This document shows, piece after piece, positions 12,009 to 25,038 of a stretch of DNA of 64,000 nucleotides. Source of the stretch: Hymenochaete sp. R1. Taxonomy: Eukaryota > Basidiomycota > Agaricomycetes > Hymenochaetales > Hymenochaetaceae. The position numbers were made by a program, and so were the translations under genes. Below the pieces are notes generated by a model. That model had not been told where the DNA came from. It did not search any database and saw only the letters and a list, made by a program, of their open reading frames with translations. Location: the NCBI GenBank assembly GCA_019400425.1, contig JAFREE010000042.1, forward strand, positions 62,001 to 126,000. Reading direction: 5' to 3'. Each line of letters begins with the position of its first letter. Positions within the stretch are counted from its first letter, which is position 1.

Positions 12009-13816
12009 ATGCACCTCGCACGACACGCCATCTCCTCCACCCCACCCACCCAAATTCTCGACGCCCGCTTCGACGCCAACACCCACATCTTCACCGCCGC
12101 GACCCCAACCGGCTTCGCCATCTACCGCGCCCACCCGCTCGCCCTCCTCTCCCGACGCGACTTCCTCGACTTCACGCCCAACGGCGCCTCGTCCGGGAGC
12201 CTCGCGTGCGTGCTCCCCGTGCACGCGTCGAGCCTGCTGTTCCTCGTTGGCGGCGGGCCGGACCCTTTGTTTCCGCCGAATAAGGTCGTTGGGTGGGACG
12301 ATCGGAGGGGAAGGGCGGTGTGTGAGTTGGAGTTTAGGGAGAGGGTGAGGGGGGTGTGTGCGAGGAGGGGGTGGCTTGTGGTTGCGTTGAGGAGGAGGGT
12401 GGTGGCGTTTGAGGTTGGGGAAGAGGTGAAGAGGTATGGCGAGTGGGAGACGGGGGAGAATCTGAGAGGTGAGTGACTATGTGTGTGTGTTGGTGGTGTT
12501 TGGAATCATCCGAATGTTTTTTCCCCTCTTTCATGTTGATCATGGACATGTATTTTGACTGTAGGTCTCGTGGCTATCGCAACGACGGCACGTTCGACGC
12601 TGCTCGCCGTCACCGGCAAACAAACAGGCCATGTCAAGCTCATCCACCTCCCTCCTTGCCGTCCTCCAGCACCAACACCTAACGACCCATCCATTCTCAC
12701 CCCACCTGCACCCCCTCCCCCGAAATCCATCCGCAACCCCGTATCGATCATCGCAGCACACACCTCTGCCCTCGCCGCGCTCGCTGTCCTCCCCTCGGGC
12801 CGCCTCCTCGCAACGGCGTCCCACCGCGGGACGCTCGTGCGCGTGTGGGATGCGTATACGGGGAAGCTGGTGAGGGAGCTGCGGCGGGGGAGCGACAAGG
12901 CGGAGATTTATGGGATTGCGTTCCGTCCGGACGAGCGGGACGTGTGTGTTTGGAGTGATAAGGGGACCGTGCATGTGTTCTCGCTGGCGACAGGCGAACG
13001 AACGTGAGCTCCGTCGTGCACTTCCACTTCGTTCCAATCGCAATCGTAACCGTACTAACGATTTACATTTGTATTCGTATTTGTAGGAACCAACAATCCA
13101 AGTTCTCACCACTCACGCCCTTCCTCTCCCTCCCCAAATACTTCGACTCGGAGTGGTCCTATGCGCAATACCGGATCCCTTCCCAGAAGAACCACATCGC
13201 GCTCTCCGCAGGGACAAGCGGGAACAAACTCTCCGACGCGATCGCGGACGAAAGGTGTACAGTCGCGTGGACACCCGTCGAAGTAGACGTCCCGAACAAC
13301 CCGCCGACATCGGCATCGGCGTCGGCGTCTCCGTCGAGAACGCCTCTGGCTCTGGCGACGGAGAAGAGAAAGGGGAAGGAGAAGGCTGCGGGGCAGGGCC
13401 TTGGTCTTGGTCTAGGAGGAACACCTACACCTACACCGACGACGAAGAAACAGATCGAGTACCAGATGATCGCGTTGACGTACTCTGGAGGGTGGTACCG
13501 CCTGGGCCTCCCAACCTCCTCGTCCACCCCTCTCGCGTCCTCTCGCCCATCTTCAGCGGGGTCAGGTACAGCCGCGGGGTCGGCGGCTCCGACTCCGACT
13601 CCGTCGTCCCTCGGTGGTCGGACGCACACTCACGCCCAGGCGAAGCATATAAGGCAGCGGACGTCCAGCGGGTCGACTGCTGTCGGGAATGAGCGGGTTG
13701 CTGGGGTGGGGGTGGGGAAGGAGAAGGGGGACGGGGAGAAGGAGAAGGAGAAGGTTGGGAGGGATTGCGTTTTGTTGGAGTATAAGAGGTTTGGGCGGTG
13801 GGATGGGTGGGGGTGA
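12009..13816 (+). CDS. PROPPIN beta-propeller (WIPI3/WIPI4, Hsv2-like)
   Basis: WD-repeat phosphoinositide effector used in autophagy, binding PI3P and PI(3,5)P2 on the phagophore or endosome. Exons 12009-12468, 12565-13003 and 13087-13816 give 542 residues. The lipid-binding motif reads LRRG (RELRRGSDKAEIYGIAF, near residues 280-300), a variant of FRRG, followed by the family blade SDKGTVHVFSLATGER. Upstream blades include VVGWDDRRGRAVCELEF and SHRGTLVRVWDAYTGKLV. The N-terminal half lacks the Atg18/WIPI2 features, so I place it with Hsv2/WIPI3-4. The protein is longer than the usual 350-450 residues because of a Ser/Pro/Gly/Thr-rich insertion between blade 6 (SEWSYAQYRIP) and the last strand (DCVLLEYKRFGRWDGWG), covering about 160 residues. 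Confidence 0.88.
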
Positions 13817-14413
13817 ACTAGGCTTTGCTGATGCGCCGGTTCCAGTTCTGATTTTTTTCTCCTTCTTGTACATGTTGCTTTCGTTGTCGACCTTGCTTTG
13901 ACTTTGACTTTGACTTGATCGCTGCTGCTTCATTTCCCACTTTCCATTTTCCGACATTTGCATATGTGTATGCATGCATACTGCCCCTTCAAGTTGAAGT
14001 TATCCGCAAGTACTAGTACTAGTGTTCGACCCCTCCTGATCTGAGTCTGATCTAATTCAATTTCAAGTCTATGGCGCCTCCTCCCGCCAAATAACGATGT
14101 ACGTATGCGTCCGCGTCGTTGTAAGCTAGAACTGAACATACGAACGCATTTTTTTCCCTTTCTTTTATTTCTTTCGTATAATAAGGTATACCGTGCAAGC
14201 ACTGAAGAAAAGAAAGGCCAATAAATATTAATATGTCATTGTGTCGATGCAATATAAGAATTAATCTCCGGGAAACTCGGACCTTCCAATAACGGAGCGG
14301 AACGCGTTCGATGGTAGCCATGGAAGGCGCTTCCCCCCTCTTCCTCTCCCTCTCCCCCACCTCTCAACCCAAAATCTAGTACAACCCATACACTAGTAGT
14401 AGTACCAGTAGAC
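13817..14413. other. Intergenic: PROPPIN 3' UTR and ATE1 promoter
   Basis: No gene recognised. Contains the palindromic agtactagtactagtg at 14009-14024 and another actagtagtagtaccagtag copy at about 14391-14411, just before the ATE1 start codon. Confidence 0.5.
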
Positions 14414-16695
<2,282 letters not shown>

Positions 16696-17124
16696 TACAT
16701 ACTTGCGTTTGTGATGCCAAGCTGAAAGGGTCAAGCATGAATGCGGGATGGTGTAAGGATAGGATATAGAACGGCGCATATACTGTAGGTTACGATGGCG
16801 ATGATAGAATTAAAGAGTGCCGGATCGTCTTTTGTTTTTCGTTCTGGTTGCTTTTATTGCTTGGAAAGCTGTTGCGTGTTTTTATCCTGCTACTCATTGT
16901 TATGATTGTAGATACATGTTTCTGCGTAGGATAAACAATTGTCTCTAACACGGTATTCTTCTATAACTAGCCACAGCAGCACGGATATCGTCGCTCGCTA
17001 AACCAGTGCCCGGCTGTGTGGCTAAGCTAATAAAAGGGCCACGGATCGACGCGTCCTTGTGGACTCTCAAAGCCAGCCTCCCCTCGCGCACATCTTATCC
17101 ACAAACGCTCTCCAACTAGCCACC
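16696..17124. other. Intergenic: ATE1 3' UTR and verprolin promoter
   Basis: No coding sequence recognised in 429 bp. The verprolin ATG at 17125 sits in a textbook context, ccaccatgg. Confidence 0.5.
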
Positions 17125-18618
17125 ATGGCATCCCCAGCACTCCTTGCACAGATTCAGCAGGGTCGAGCTCTCAAAAAGACTGTAGTAAATGACAGGAGTG
17201 CCCCCCAAGTAGACGGAGGCCCTAAGAAAGGCCCTTCGTCTGGAGGCGGTTTCGCCGCTCCAGCTGTACCATCGTCATCGTCCTCCAACGTTTCCGCAGG
17301 TCCCGGTCCTCCACAACTCGGCGGACTGTTCGCTGGAGGTGTAGTACCCAAACTTAAGCCAGCATCTAGTAATCAATGTGAGTACTCTGGCCGGTCGTCG
17401 TATTTATGTGTATTGGTATTGACAAAGTTCGCTAGCTAATAAACCACTTAATCTTGGGAAACCCCCATCGATACCCAAGCGCGAGCCGGCCACCAATGGC
17501 TTCGCAGCGCCGCCAGCACCTCCAGGCAGACCGACACCCTCAGCACCCACACCTCCTGCACCCCCTTCGAGGGCCTCACCGGTTCCGCCCCCGCCAGGTC
17601 GCCCTCCTCCACCTCCAGCTGCTGCGCCTCCAGCACCGCCCTCTAGGCCCGTGCCCGCAGTTGCATCTCATAATGCACCTCCATTACCACCGGGCCGCCC
17701 AAGCAGCACACTGAACAGACCGGTACCACCACCTGGCCCACCCCGCGCACCCCCAAGAAAAGTGCCTGTTCCACCGCAAGTGAGTAGGATAAATGCAAGC
17801 GGGTTGGACGCCTTCCATCGCGCTCCTTCGCCTCCAGCCCGTCCTGCTTCCGCAGAACCGCCAACTAGAAGGGTACCAGCTCCGCCTGTCTTACCCCGTC
17901 GAACGGGTCCTGCCCCGCCAGCAGTCCCAGCACGGAGTGTAAAAGCCACGCAGACACCTTTGTCGGCTCATGCGAAGTTCGCGCCTCCTAAGCCACCCCC
18001 ACGCCCAGCTTCGGCAGTACTGACAGCGACGTCGTCGGCACCGCCCGCTCCGGCACGTATCCCTCCTGCACTACCTTCCCGCAGACCTACGACGAAAACG
18101 GCGTCCCCAAGCCCTTCGCCGGCGCCTCGACCGCCTGCGCGTCCCAGAGGACATTCCGCCAGTGAGACGCCTCCACCCCCGCCTCCGGGACCCTCGCCCG
18201 TAGCGCGTCCTTCAGCACCGGCAGCTCCTCCACCACCACCGCCTGGACCATCACCTGTGGCGAGACATTTGACGGGTAACTCTGCACCACCACCGCCGCC
18301 TTTACCTCCAGGAGAACCGCGACATAGATCTGTGTCGGACAATACAGGCAGACGCGCGCCGTCTTTTGGTAATGGTGCACCACCGACTAAAGCTGGAGAA
18401 GCCCGTCCTGGCAAGAGTGAGTGTGACAGTCTGGTTCATGTAATGATATGTATGCTGATTGCAGTTTCGTATTCATAGTTCCACCGCCACCCGCCGAATC
18501 TGGTTCTCACAAGTTCCCTGTAAGCGGGTTCCCGGTGCCTCGTACATTCGATAGAGCGGCAAGGGCGTATGGAAGCGGGATTGAGCGAGGGTGTCGATTT
18601 AACTTGACTATACTTTGA
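17125..18618 (+). CDS. VRP1: Verprolin / WASP-interacting protein (WIP) homologue
   Basis: Proline-rich adaptor that binds actin monomers and WASP/Las17, driving Arp2/3 actin assembly at endocytic sites. Exons 17125-17377, 17436-18416 and 18479-18618 give 457 residues. A WH2 actin-binding motif is at the very N-terminus (LLAQIQQGRALKKTVV), followed by the family's Gly/Pro spacer GLFAGGVVPKLKP. The centre is polyproline (many PPPPPPGP and PPLPPG runs, profilin and SH3 ligands). The C-terminus HKFPVSGFPVPRTF resembles the WASP-binding tail of WIP. An upstream GTG at 17059 is in frame but the ATG at 17125 has a perfect start context and begins just before the WH2 motif. Confidence 0.88.
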
Positions 18619-19064
18619 ATACCCTCTAATCATTTTCTTTTAAATTTTGAGACCTACGCTCGTTCACAAACTCTCTGTCATCATTGATCCTGATTTTTAT
18701 TATCTTATGCTATAATCCGATTTCCCCCACATTTACATTTTTGACCAAGCGAAGTGTTTGCAAATACCGGACGGACGTGCGGGCGATTATGCGCTGAAAC
18801 TGCTGTCAAAGAGTATCAGAAGCAACGAATGAAGACAACATCCGCTTGAGTGTATGAGTGTATTGATGCCAGCGCACAGACCAGCGGAAACGAAGAGATG
18901 AGCGGTGTTGGACGACGGCGGTCGTGGTCATTGCGCAAGTGACACGTAGCCGTTTCAAACTTGCTTACCGAATATATATACCTCCCTAAGCCCGAAGACG
19001 CTCCCCGTCGCGCTTTCGCTCCCATCCACGTCCACGCCCTCCCGAGTCGAAGTCGAAAATCACC
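18619..19064. promoter_or_regulatory. Verprolin 3' UTR and PDI promoter with TATA-like box
   Basis: 446 bp without a gene. An atatatata stretch at 18972-18980 lies about 90 bp before the PDI start and is the best TATA candidate here; CT-rich sequence follows it up to the ATG. Confidence 0.45.
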
Positions 19065-20829
19065 ATGCGCTTCGCCTCCGCCGCCGCGCTGCTGGCCCTA
19101 GCTGGTCTGGCGTACGCAGATGACGCCAACTCAGATGTCCTCAGCCTTACGGCCAACAACTTCCTCTCTGTCGTGAACAAGGAACCGTTGATGCTCGTCG
19201 AGTTCTTCGCTCCTTGGTTCGTGTCATTTCGTCTCTTTTCTTCCCTTTTTAATGGCTTTGTCACTGACGTGTTGCCCGTAGGTGTGGGCATTGTAAAAAT
19301 CTCGCGCCTCATTACGAGGAGGCGGCGACGACGCTGAAGGAGAAAAACATCAAGCTCGCAAAGGTGGACTGTGTTGACCAGGCCGACCTCTGCCAACAAC
19401 ACGAAGTCAAAGGTTATCCGTACGTTCTACGCTACCTCAATGCTGTTCGCTAGCTTATTCATGTGGGCTCAGTACGCTCAAAACTTTCCGCAATGGCGAA
19501 CCCACTCCGTATACTGGTCCTCGCAAAGCTGATGGGATTATCAGTTACATGGTCAAGTGAGTGCCGCCACATGCAAACCAAAGAACAAACAAAAATTCTG
19601 ACAAATTCATAAGACAATCTCTCCCCTCCGTCGCCGAGGTAACAGCAGCCAACCACTCCGAATTCACATCTGCCGACAAACTCGTCCTTCTCGCATATCT
19701 CTCCACCAAGACCGAAGCCCCCGGACCCGAATTCGAAAAAGCCGCTGATTTACACAGGGATGACTATCTTTTTGGCTACACCACTGACCCGAAGGCCATC
19801 GAAGAGGCCGGCGTCACCCCGCCTGCTCTCGTACTCTACCGCTCCTTCGACGAACCCCGCATTGACTACGCGGGTGACGTCGCGGCTGTGACCGTCCAAG
19901 AAATCGAGGGCTTCGCAAAGGAGAACAGAGTCCCGTACGTCGACGAAGTCCACGCGGAGAACTACCAGATCTATATGGAGTCCCAGCTCCCGCTCGGCTA
20001 CCTCTTCATTGACCCGACGGAATCGACCAAGGACGAACACGTCGCCGCCCTTCGGCCCATCGCTGCGAAATACAAGGGGAAGGTCAACTTTGTCTGGATT
20101 GACGCTATCAAGTTCGGTGACCACGCGAAGGCATTGAACCTCCGTGAAGCCAAGTGGCCCAGCTTCGTCCTCCAGGACCTGAAGAAGCAGCTCAAGTACC
20201 CTCTTGACCAAACCAAAGACACAACACACGACAAAGTCGACGAGTGGGTCGCGCAGTACCTTGATGGCTTCCTTGAACCTGAGCTCAAGAGCGAGCCGAT
20301 CCCTGAGTCGCAGGACGAGCCGGTCTATACGCTCGTGGGTAAGACGTTCGACGAAGTGGTGTTCGATGACTCCAAGGATGTATTTGTCGAGTTCTACGCA
20401 CCGTGGTGTGGACACTGCAAGCGCTTAAAGCCGACGTGGGACTCGTTGGCTGAGCGGTATGCAAACGTTAAGGACAAGCTCGTCATGTACGTTTTTTTCG
20501 CTCTTCAATGCATTCTTCATGCCATTATTTTTGATGACTCACGCAACTCCTCAACCCCCATTAGTGCAAAGATGGACGCAACCGAGAACGACCTCCCGCC
20601 CTCGCTCGACTTCCAAGTCCAAGGCTTCCCCACGCTCAAGTTCAAGCCCGCCGGCGGGCACGAGTTCCTCGACTTCAACGGAGATCGGTCGTTCGAGTCG
20701 CTCGTCGAGTTCATCGAGGAGAACGCGAAGAACAGCCTCGTGTACACACCTCCTAAGGAGGCCGCGTCAAGCGGGAAGAGTGCGGTCGAACATGAAGCTA
20801 CGGCTCATGAGAAGCATGATGAACTATGA
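19065..20829 (+). CDS. PDI1: Protein disulfide isomerase
   Basis: ER oxidoreductase that forms and rearranges disulfides in secretory proteins. Exons 19065-19216, 19282-19419, 19473-19556, 19614-20486 and 20565-20829 give 503 residues, normal for fungal PDI. A cleavable signal peptide (MRFASAAALLALAGLAYA) is followed by the a domain with APWCGHCKN, b and b' domains, the a' domain with APWCGHCKR (near residue 400), and the C-terminal ER-retention signal HDEL. The first active site is split by an intron between APW and CGHC. Both CGHC sites are intact. Tail-to-tail with UTP15. Confidence 0.97.
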
Positions 20830-21268
20830 GCTCGGGGGCCTTTGGATTTTGCGCCTCTATATATGATACGCTGAGAGAAGGGGGAGGGATGCTGCTAGAA
20901 GTGGACGTTACTGTAATGATCGATGATCTTTGCGTGTAGTAGTTTCCGTTTTCTCGTTCAACGCGATGACGATTCTCGCACTGGACGTATCTTACGTCGA
21001 AAAGAAAAAATTAGCCACTAATGAACGTCTTTCATCCATCTCTGTTTTGAAAGGATTCCGTCATGTTGATATGCGAGCATTACGAATAGTCAAGACGATA
21101 AAGAGGGTAAGTATGTGGTCTATAACTAAGACAAAGATGCGAAAACGATTAATGAACAACAGGACTAAGCAAACCGATGAGAGCGTGTAATGACATGATA
21201 TGAAAGGAAGAATAAAATCAAAACAACCGGTCTCACTCATACATACAAGACATATACATAACACGCCC
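20830..21268. other. Convergent intergenic region PDI / UTP15
   Basis: Holds the two 3' untranslated regions; no gene recognised. Short open frames here have no family resemblance. Confidence 0.5.
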
Positions 21269-23188
21269 TTAGCTCTGCACCTCCACCAGCGGTAGCAAAG
21301 GCTGCTGTTCCAACTGACCTTGTTGTCCGGGCAGTTGACCTTGATGTTGCGAAGCGATAGCGAGCGCGGACGACGCGAAGATCATGTCGAGCGCGCCCTT
21401 GACTTTGACGAGTTCGCGCTGGAACTTCAGCTCGGTTTCGACGATTCTGCGGAGTCGGACGAAGAGGGCGTCGATGAGGGGTGATTGACCGAGGACGATC
21501 GCGTACATGTCTGCGTAGAAAGATCGGTTTTGTTAGTCATGCATTCGTTCTACCCAATAACGCGTGGTAAGGGGTAGGGGCATTGTACGAGAAAAAGATG
21601 AAGGTACAGATAAGAAAAAGGGAAACGCGAAGACGCACCAAGCACAATACTCGCCACCCCACTCGCCAAGTCCCCAAACCGCGGGTCCGCAATATACCTC
21701 ACAAGCAACTGCAACACCGGCTCCAGCAACACATCGTCCCTCCCCGCCAACGCAATCCGTATCCCATCTCGGTGTACTAGCTCCTGAATGAGCGAGAACG
21801 CCGTCGTAGGCGGTACCTGGCGGCCCAACACCGCGTCGAGCGCCGCGCCGTACTTGAAGTTCTTCAACAGCTTGTCGTACGCGCGCAGTCGCTTGCGGCG
21901 GCGCGACTCGACTTTGAGCTCGCCGACGTCGCCGGAGAGGACGGGGCGCGATTTTGTTTTCTTGAGGAGGGGTTTGTCGATGAATTGGAAGGGGGAGCCG
22001 CCGAGGAAGGTGTCGAAAGTGCCGGTGCGGAGGGAGGAGAGGAGGTTGGAGGTGGTGGAGGCGGGTTCGGATGCTTTGGGTTGGCGTCGGCGGACGGAGA
22101 GGGTGCCGTCGGACATGCCGGCTGCGATATGGGTGTCATCGGGCTGCAGAAGAGAAAGGCCATTGAGTCGACTCTTGTGCAGGATTAAAAATAAAATAAA
22201 AGGAAGGGAACTTGAACTCACAGAAACATCTAAGCAAAGAATAGGAGCAGGGTACCGCATCGTATGCACGACCTTATACGTGCTCACATCATACACCTTC
22301 ACCATATGGTCCAACCCGCCCGTCAACAACCTCCCCGCCTTCGAGTCAAACGCCATTGTCGTGATTGTCTTTTGATGATTCGACAGCGCCCTCAGACACC
22401 TCCCACCAGCCACAAGGTCCCACGCACGCAAGATCGGACCCGCAGACGACAGCGCGACCGTCCCCGAGGGGAACATGAGCACCTGCTCGACCGGACCAGA
22501 CTTTGCACTCGTGGACTCGCCCATTACCATCTCGCATTGTCCGCTCCGAGCATCGAATAAGCGAACGGTCGAGTCGTACGCACCTGTGAGGACGAGATTG
22601 GGGTTCGTAGGCGCGACTTGGCCGGAGCGTACGTAGTCGGTGTGGGACGTGAAGGTGGAGAGGGGCGTTTGGGTTGGGACGTCCCACAGCCGGACGGTGG
22701 TGTCGTCGGAGCAGGAGAGGACTTGGGTTGGGTCCGGGGAGAATTTGGTGACGTGAACAGGTTGTTTGTGGGAGTCGAATGTTCGGAGGATGGCGCGGGA
22801 GTTGATGTCGAAGACCTATGGTTGGTTTGCGTTGAGCCAGATGTAAGACTGGGAAGATTGACTAGTCTGTACTCACCTGGACGAGGCCGCTGTCGTCGCC
22901 GGCGACTACGAGCTTGCCGTCAGCTCGAATATGGCCAGACCGAGCGACGTCTTTGAATCTTGAGATGGTCTTTGTGACCTTTTGCGTCTTGGGTGCATAT
23001 ATCTGTACACGGGTGGCCGCCGTGACCGCATACCGGTGGGGTTTGGCATGGGAGAAGTGCACAGAGGTGACTGGAGCGTATTCTTTGATGAAGACGGGGT
23101 GTCTGAACTGGCGCCAGTATCTTGACTCTGGATTTCGTTTTGCAGATGGTCTAGAATGTTTTTGTATGACGACGGACTGATATTCCAT
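21269..23188 (-). CDS. UTP15: U3 snoRNP-associated WD-repeat protein UTP15
   Basis: Component of the t-UTP/UTP-A subcomplex of the small-subunit processome, needed for 18S rRNA maturation in the nucleolus. Exons 22877-23188, 22222-22815, 21639-22143 and 21269-21510 give 550 residues. The N-terminus RYWRQFRHPVFIKEYAPVTSVHFS is characteristic, and the WD40 propeller includes FSPDPTQVLSCSDDTTVRLWD, RTGAYDSTVRLFD-type blades and GGLDHMVKVYDVSTYKVV. The C-terminal UTP15 domain has RLRAYDKLLKNFKYGAALDAVL and ends with an extra Gln-rich tail (HQGQLPGQQGQLEQQ). Head-to-head with TCTP across 218 bp, which pairs a ribosome-biogenesis gene with a growth-regulated gene. Confidence 0.94.
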
Positions 23189-23406
23189 CGTCCTTTGTCG
23201 CCGTCGTCGTCAATGTCGAGCAAGCAGCTTGTCGAATAATTTGGTCTGCAGAGGATTTTCTTTGCCATTGCTCGGAGATTGCCGACGATGGACTCGTTCG
23301 TCGAAATTTGACCCGCGAGTCCATCTCTTCTCTCCACCGCCATTGCCCCCCGTCTCATACCCACTCCCTCCTCTTTATTTCTTATCACTTATAAAACTCG
23401 CCAACA

Positions 23407-24280
23407 ATGTTGCTCTACGAGGACATTCTCACCGGAGACGAAATGTTCTCCGATGCTTTCCCCGTGTACGATTGTCCCCTTACTCTCGCTACCCTATCAG
23501 AAGCGCATATAGGCTCACATCATGATCCTTCCTTCCCCCGCTCTCTCTTGCAGCAAGCTTGTTGACGATATCGTCTACGAGGTAGACTGCTCCATGATTG
23601 TCATCAAACCCGGCGCAGACATTGATATTGGTATGTAAAGGAAATTTTGCGATCGGGGAAAAGGGGATCTGACTGACTGGATGGCATCACTCGATAGGCG
23701 CCAATCCGTCTGCAGAGGAGCAGGAAGAGGCGCTACAGGAAGACGGTGCGACCCAGGTCAACAACGTTGCCCACTCTTTCCGTCTCCAGTCGACCTCGTT
23801 TGATAAAAAGACCTACTTGTCTTTCCTTAAGGTGAGTGCCACATTGAGAAGACGGATTGGGAATAGGTCATTGATGCTGACTATCTATATGCGTCCACAC
23901 ATCCATGCATTAGGGTTACATGAAAGCCGTGAAGACCAAGCTCCAGGAGACGAACCCGGATCGTGTCCAGGCGTTCGAGAAGGGAGCAGCGGAGTACGCG
24001 AAGAAAATCGTAGCCAACTTCAAGGACTATGAATTTGTGAGTGGATGGAGTTTGTGGTGTTAAAGTCGTTTAAGCTTATCTGTGCGATGCAGTACACGGG
24101 CGAGAGCATGAACCCGGAAGGATTAGTAGCATTGCTTAACTACCGTGAGGATGGTACGACGCGTGAGTTTCTCTTCGTTCAAATAGCCCGTTGATTTAGA
24201 TGAAGCTCAAAAAAACACGGGATACATATATAGCCTATTTTACATTCTGGAAGGATGGACTAAAGGAGATGAAGCTTTAA
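23407..24280 (+). CDS. TCTP: Translationally controlled tumour protein homologue
   Basis: Abundant conserved cytosolic protein linked to growth control, translation and stress; in yeast it associates with ribosomes and mitochondria. Exons 23407-23465, 23554-23630, 23698-23831, 23914-24036, 24093-24162 and 24234-24280 give 169 residues, the family length. Recognisable stretches are MLLYEDILTGDEMFSDAFP at the N-terminus, the TCTP1-like signature region DIGANPSAEEQEE, SFDKKTYLSFLKGYMKAVK, and the C-terminus YFTFWKDGLKEMKL. It is not a tumour gene as such; the name is historical. Confidence 0.97.
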
Positions 24281-25038
24281 GAAACACTTGATGTGGATTA
24301 AAGTTGAGTTCTAATGTTGTATGATGAAATTGTACGGGGTGTACGATGAACTCCTCCAAACCTTGTGTACTTTTCTTTATTTCCCTCTTTTCTACTGCGT
24401 CGTTTGAGAGGTTTGTTGGTATAAGAAATGCTGTGATCAGATGTAAAATTTCGTGGGTGCGCATGTGTTTGTTGTCAACCCCGAAAGAGTGAATGGGAGG
24501 AAGCATCGTCGCATCGTCGCGGGCTGTCCAACGATCGACCTTCGTCCAGCCTGAGCGTCGTCAACAACGTTGATCAACCGACCGCAGAATGTCCACTTCC
24601 CTTTCCTTCCCTCATCTTCTTCAAACAAACAACATATCCAGTTAAATGAAAGGCACACGGGACGCACTAGTCTCACAGAACACCCAAAACAGGCAGACAG
24701 CCAAAAACGTGGTCGTCACTACCCCCATTTCAAAAAAAAACTTACAATTCATTAGAACTACGGACACGATCTCTGTATTCTATGAGTGTTAGAGTGCAAT
24801 GACGCTCTCCGAGGTCAATTCTAAGTCAATGCTTTTCTGGCTTCTATTTGTCTTCCTGTGACCTTGCTTCCCTTTGGCTTCCTTGTCGGTCCTCGGTCTC
24901 TTCTCCCTCTGCTGCTTTAAAACGCTGTGGATATCGGTGCACATGCTTTCGCATTCTTCCCTCGAGCGTCGACTTTCACCTACCGCTCGCTGTCAAGGTG
25001 AAACTCTGGGAAAAAAACTTGCAGACGTTGGCCAAAGA
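24281..25038. other. Intergenic: TCTP 3' UTR and promoter of the MHYT-type gene
   Basis: 758 bp with no gene recognised. Frames starting near 24848-24874 look open but show no homology and merge poorly with the first supported exon of the downstream gene at 25039. Confidence 0.45.

Noticed and set aside
17059..17124. Upstream GTG start for verprolin
   Set aside because: Non-ATG start; the ATG at 17125 has a perfect ccaccatgg context directly before the WH2 motif.
19750..20415. Minus-strand open frame of 221 codons
   Set aside because: Antisense of the long PDI exon.
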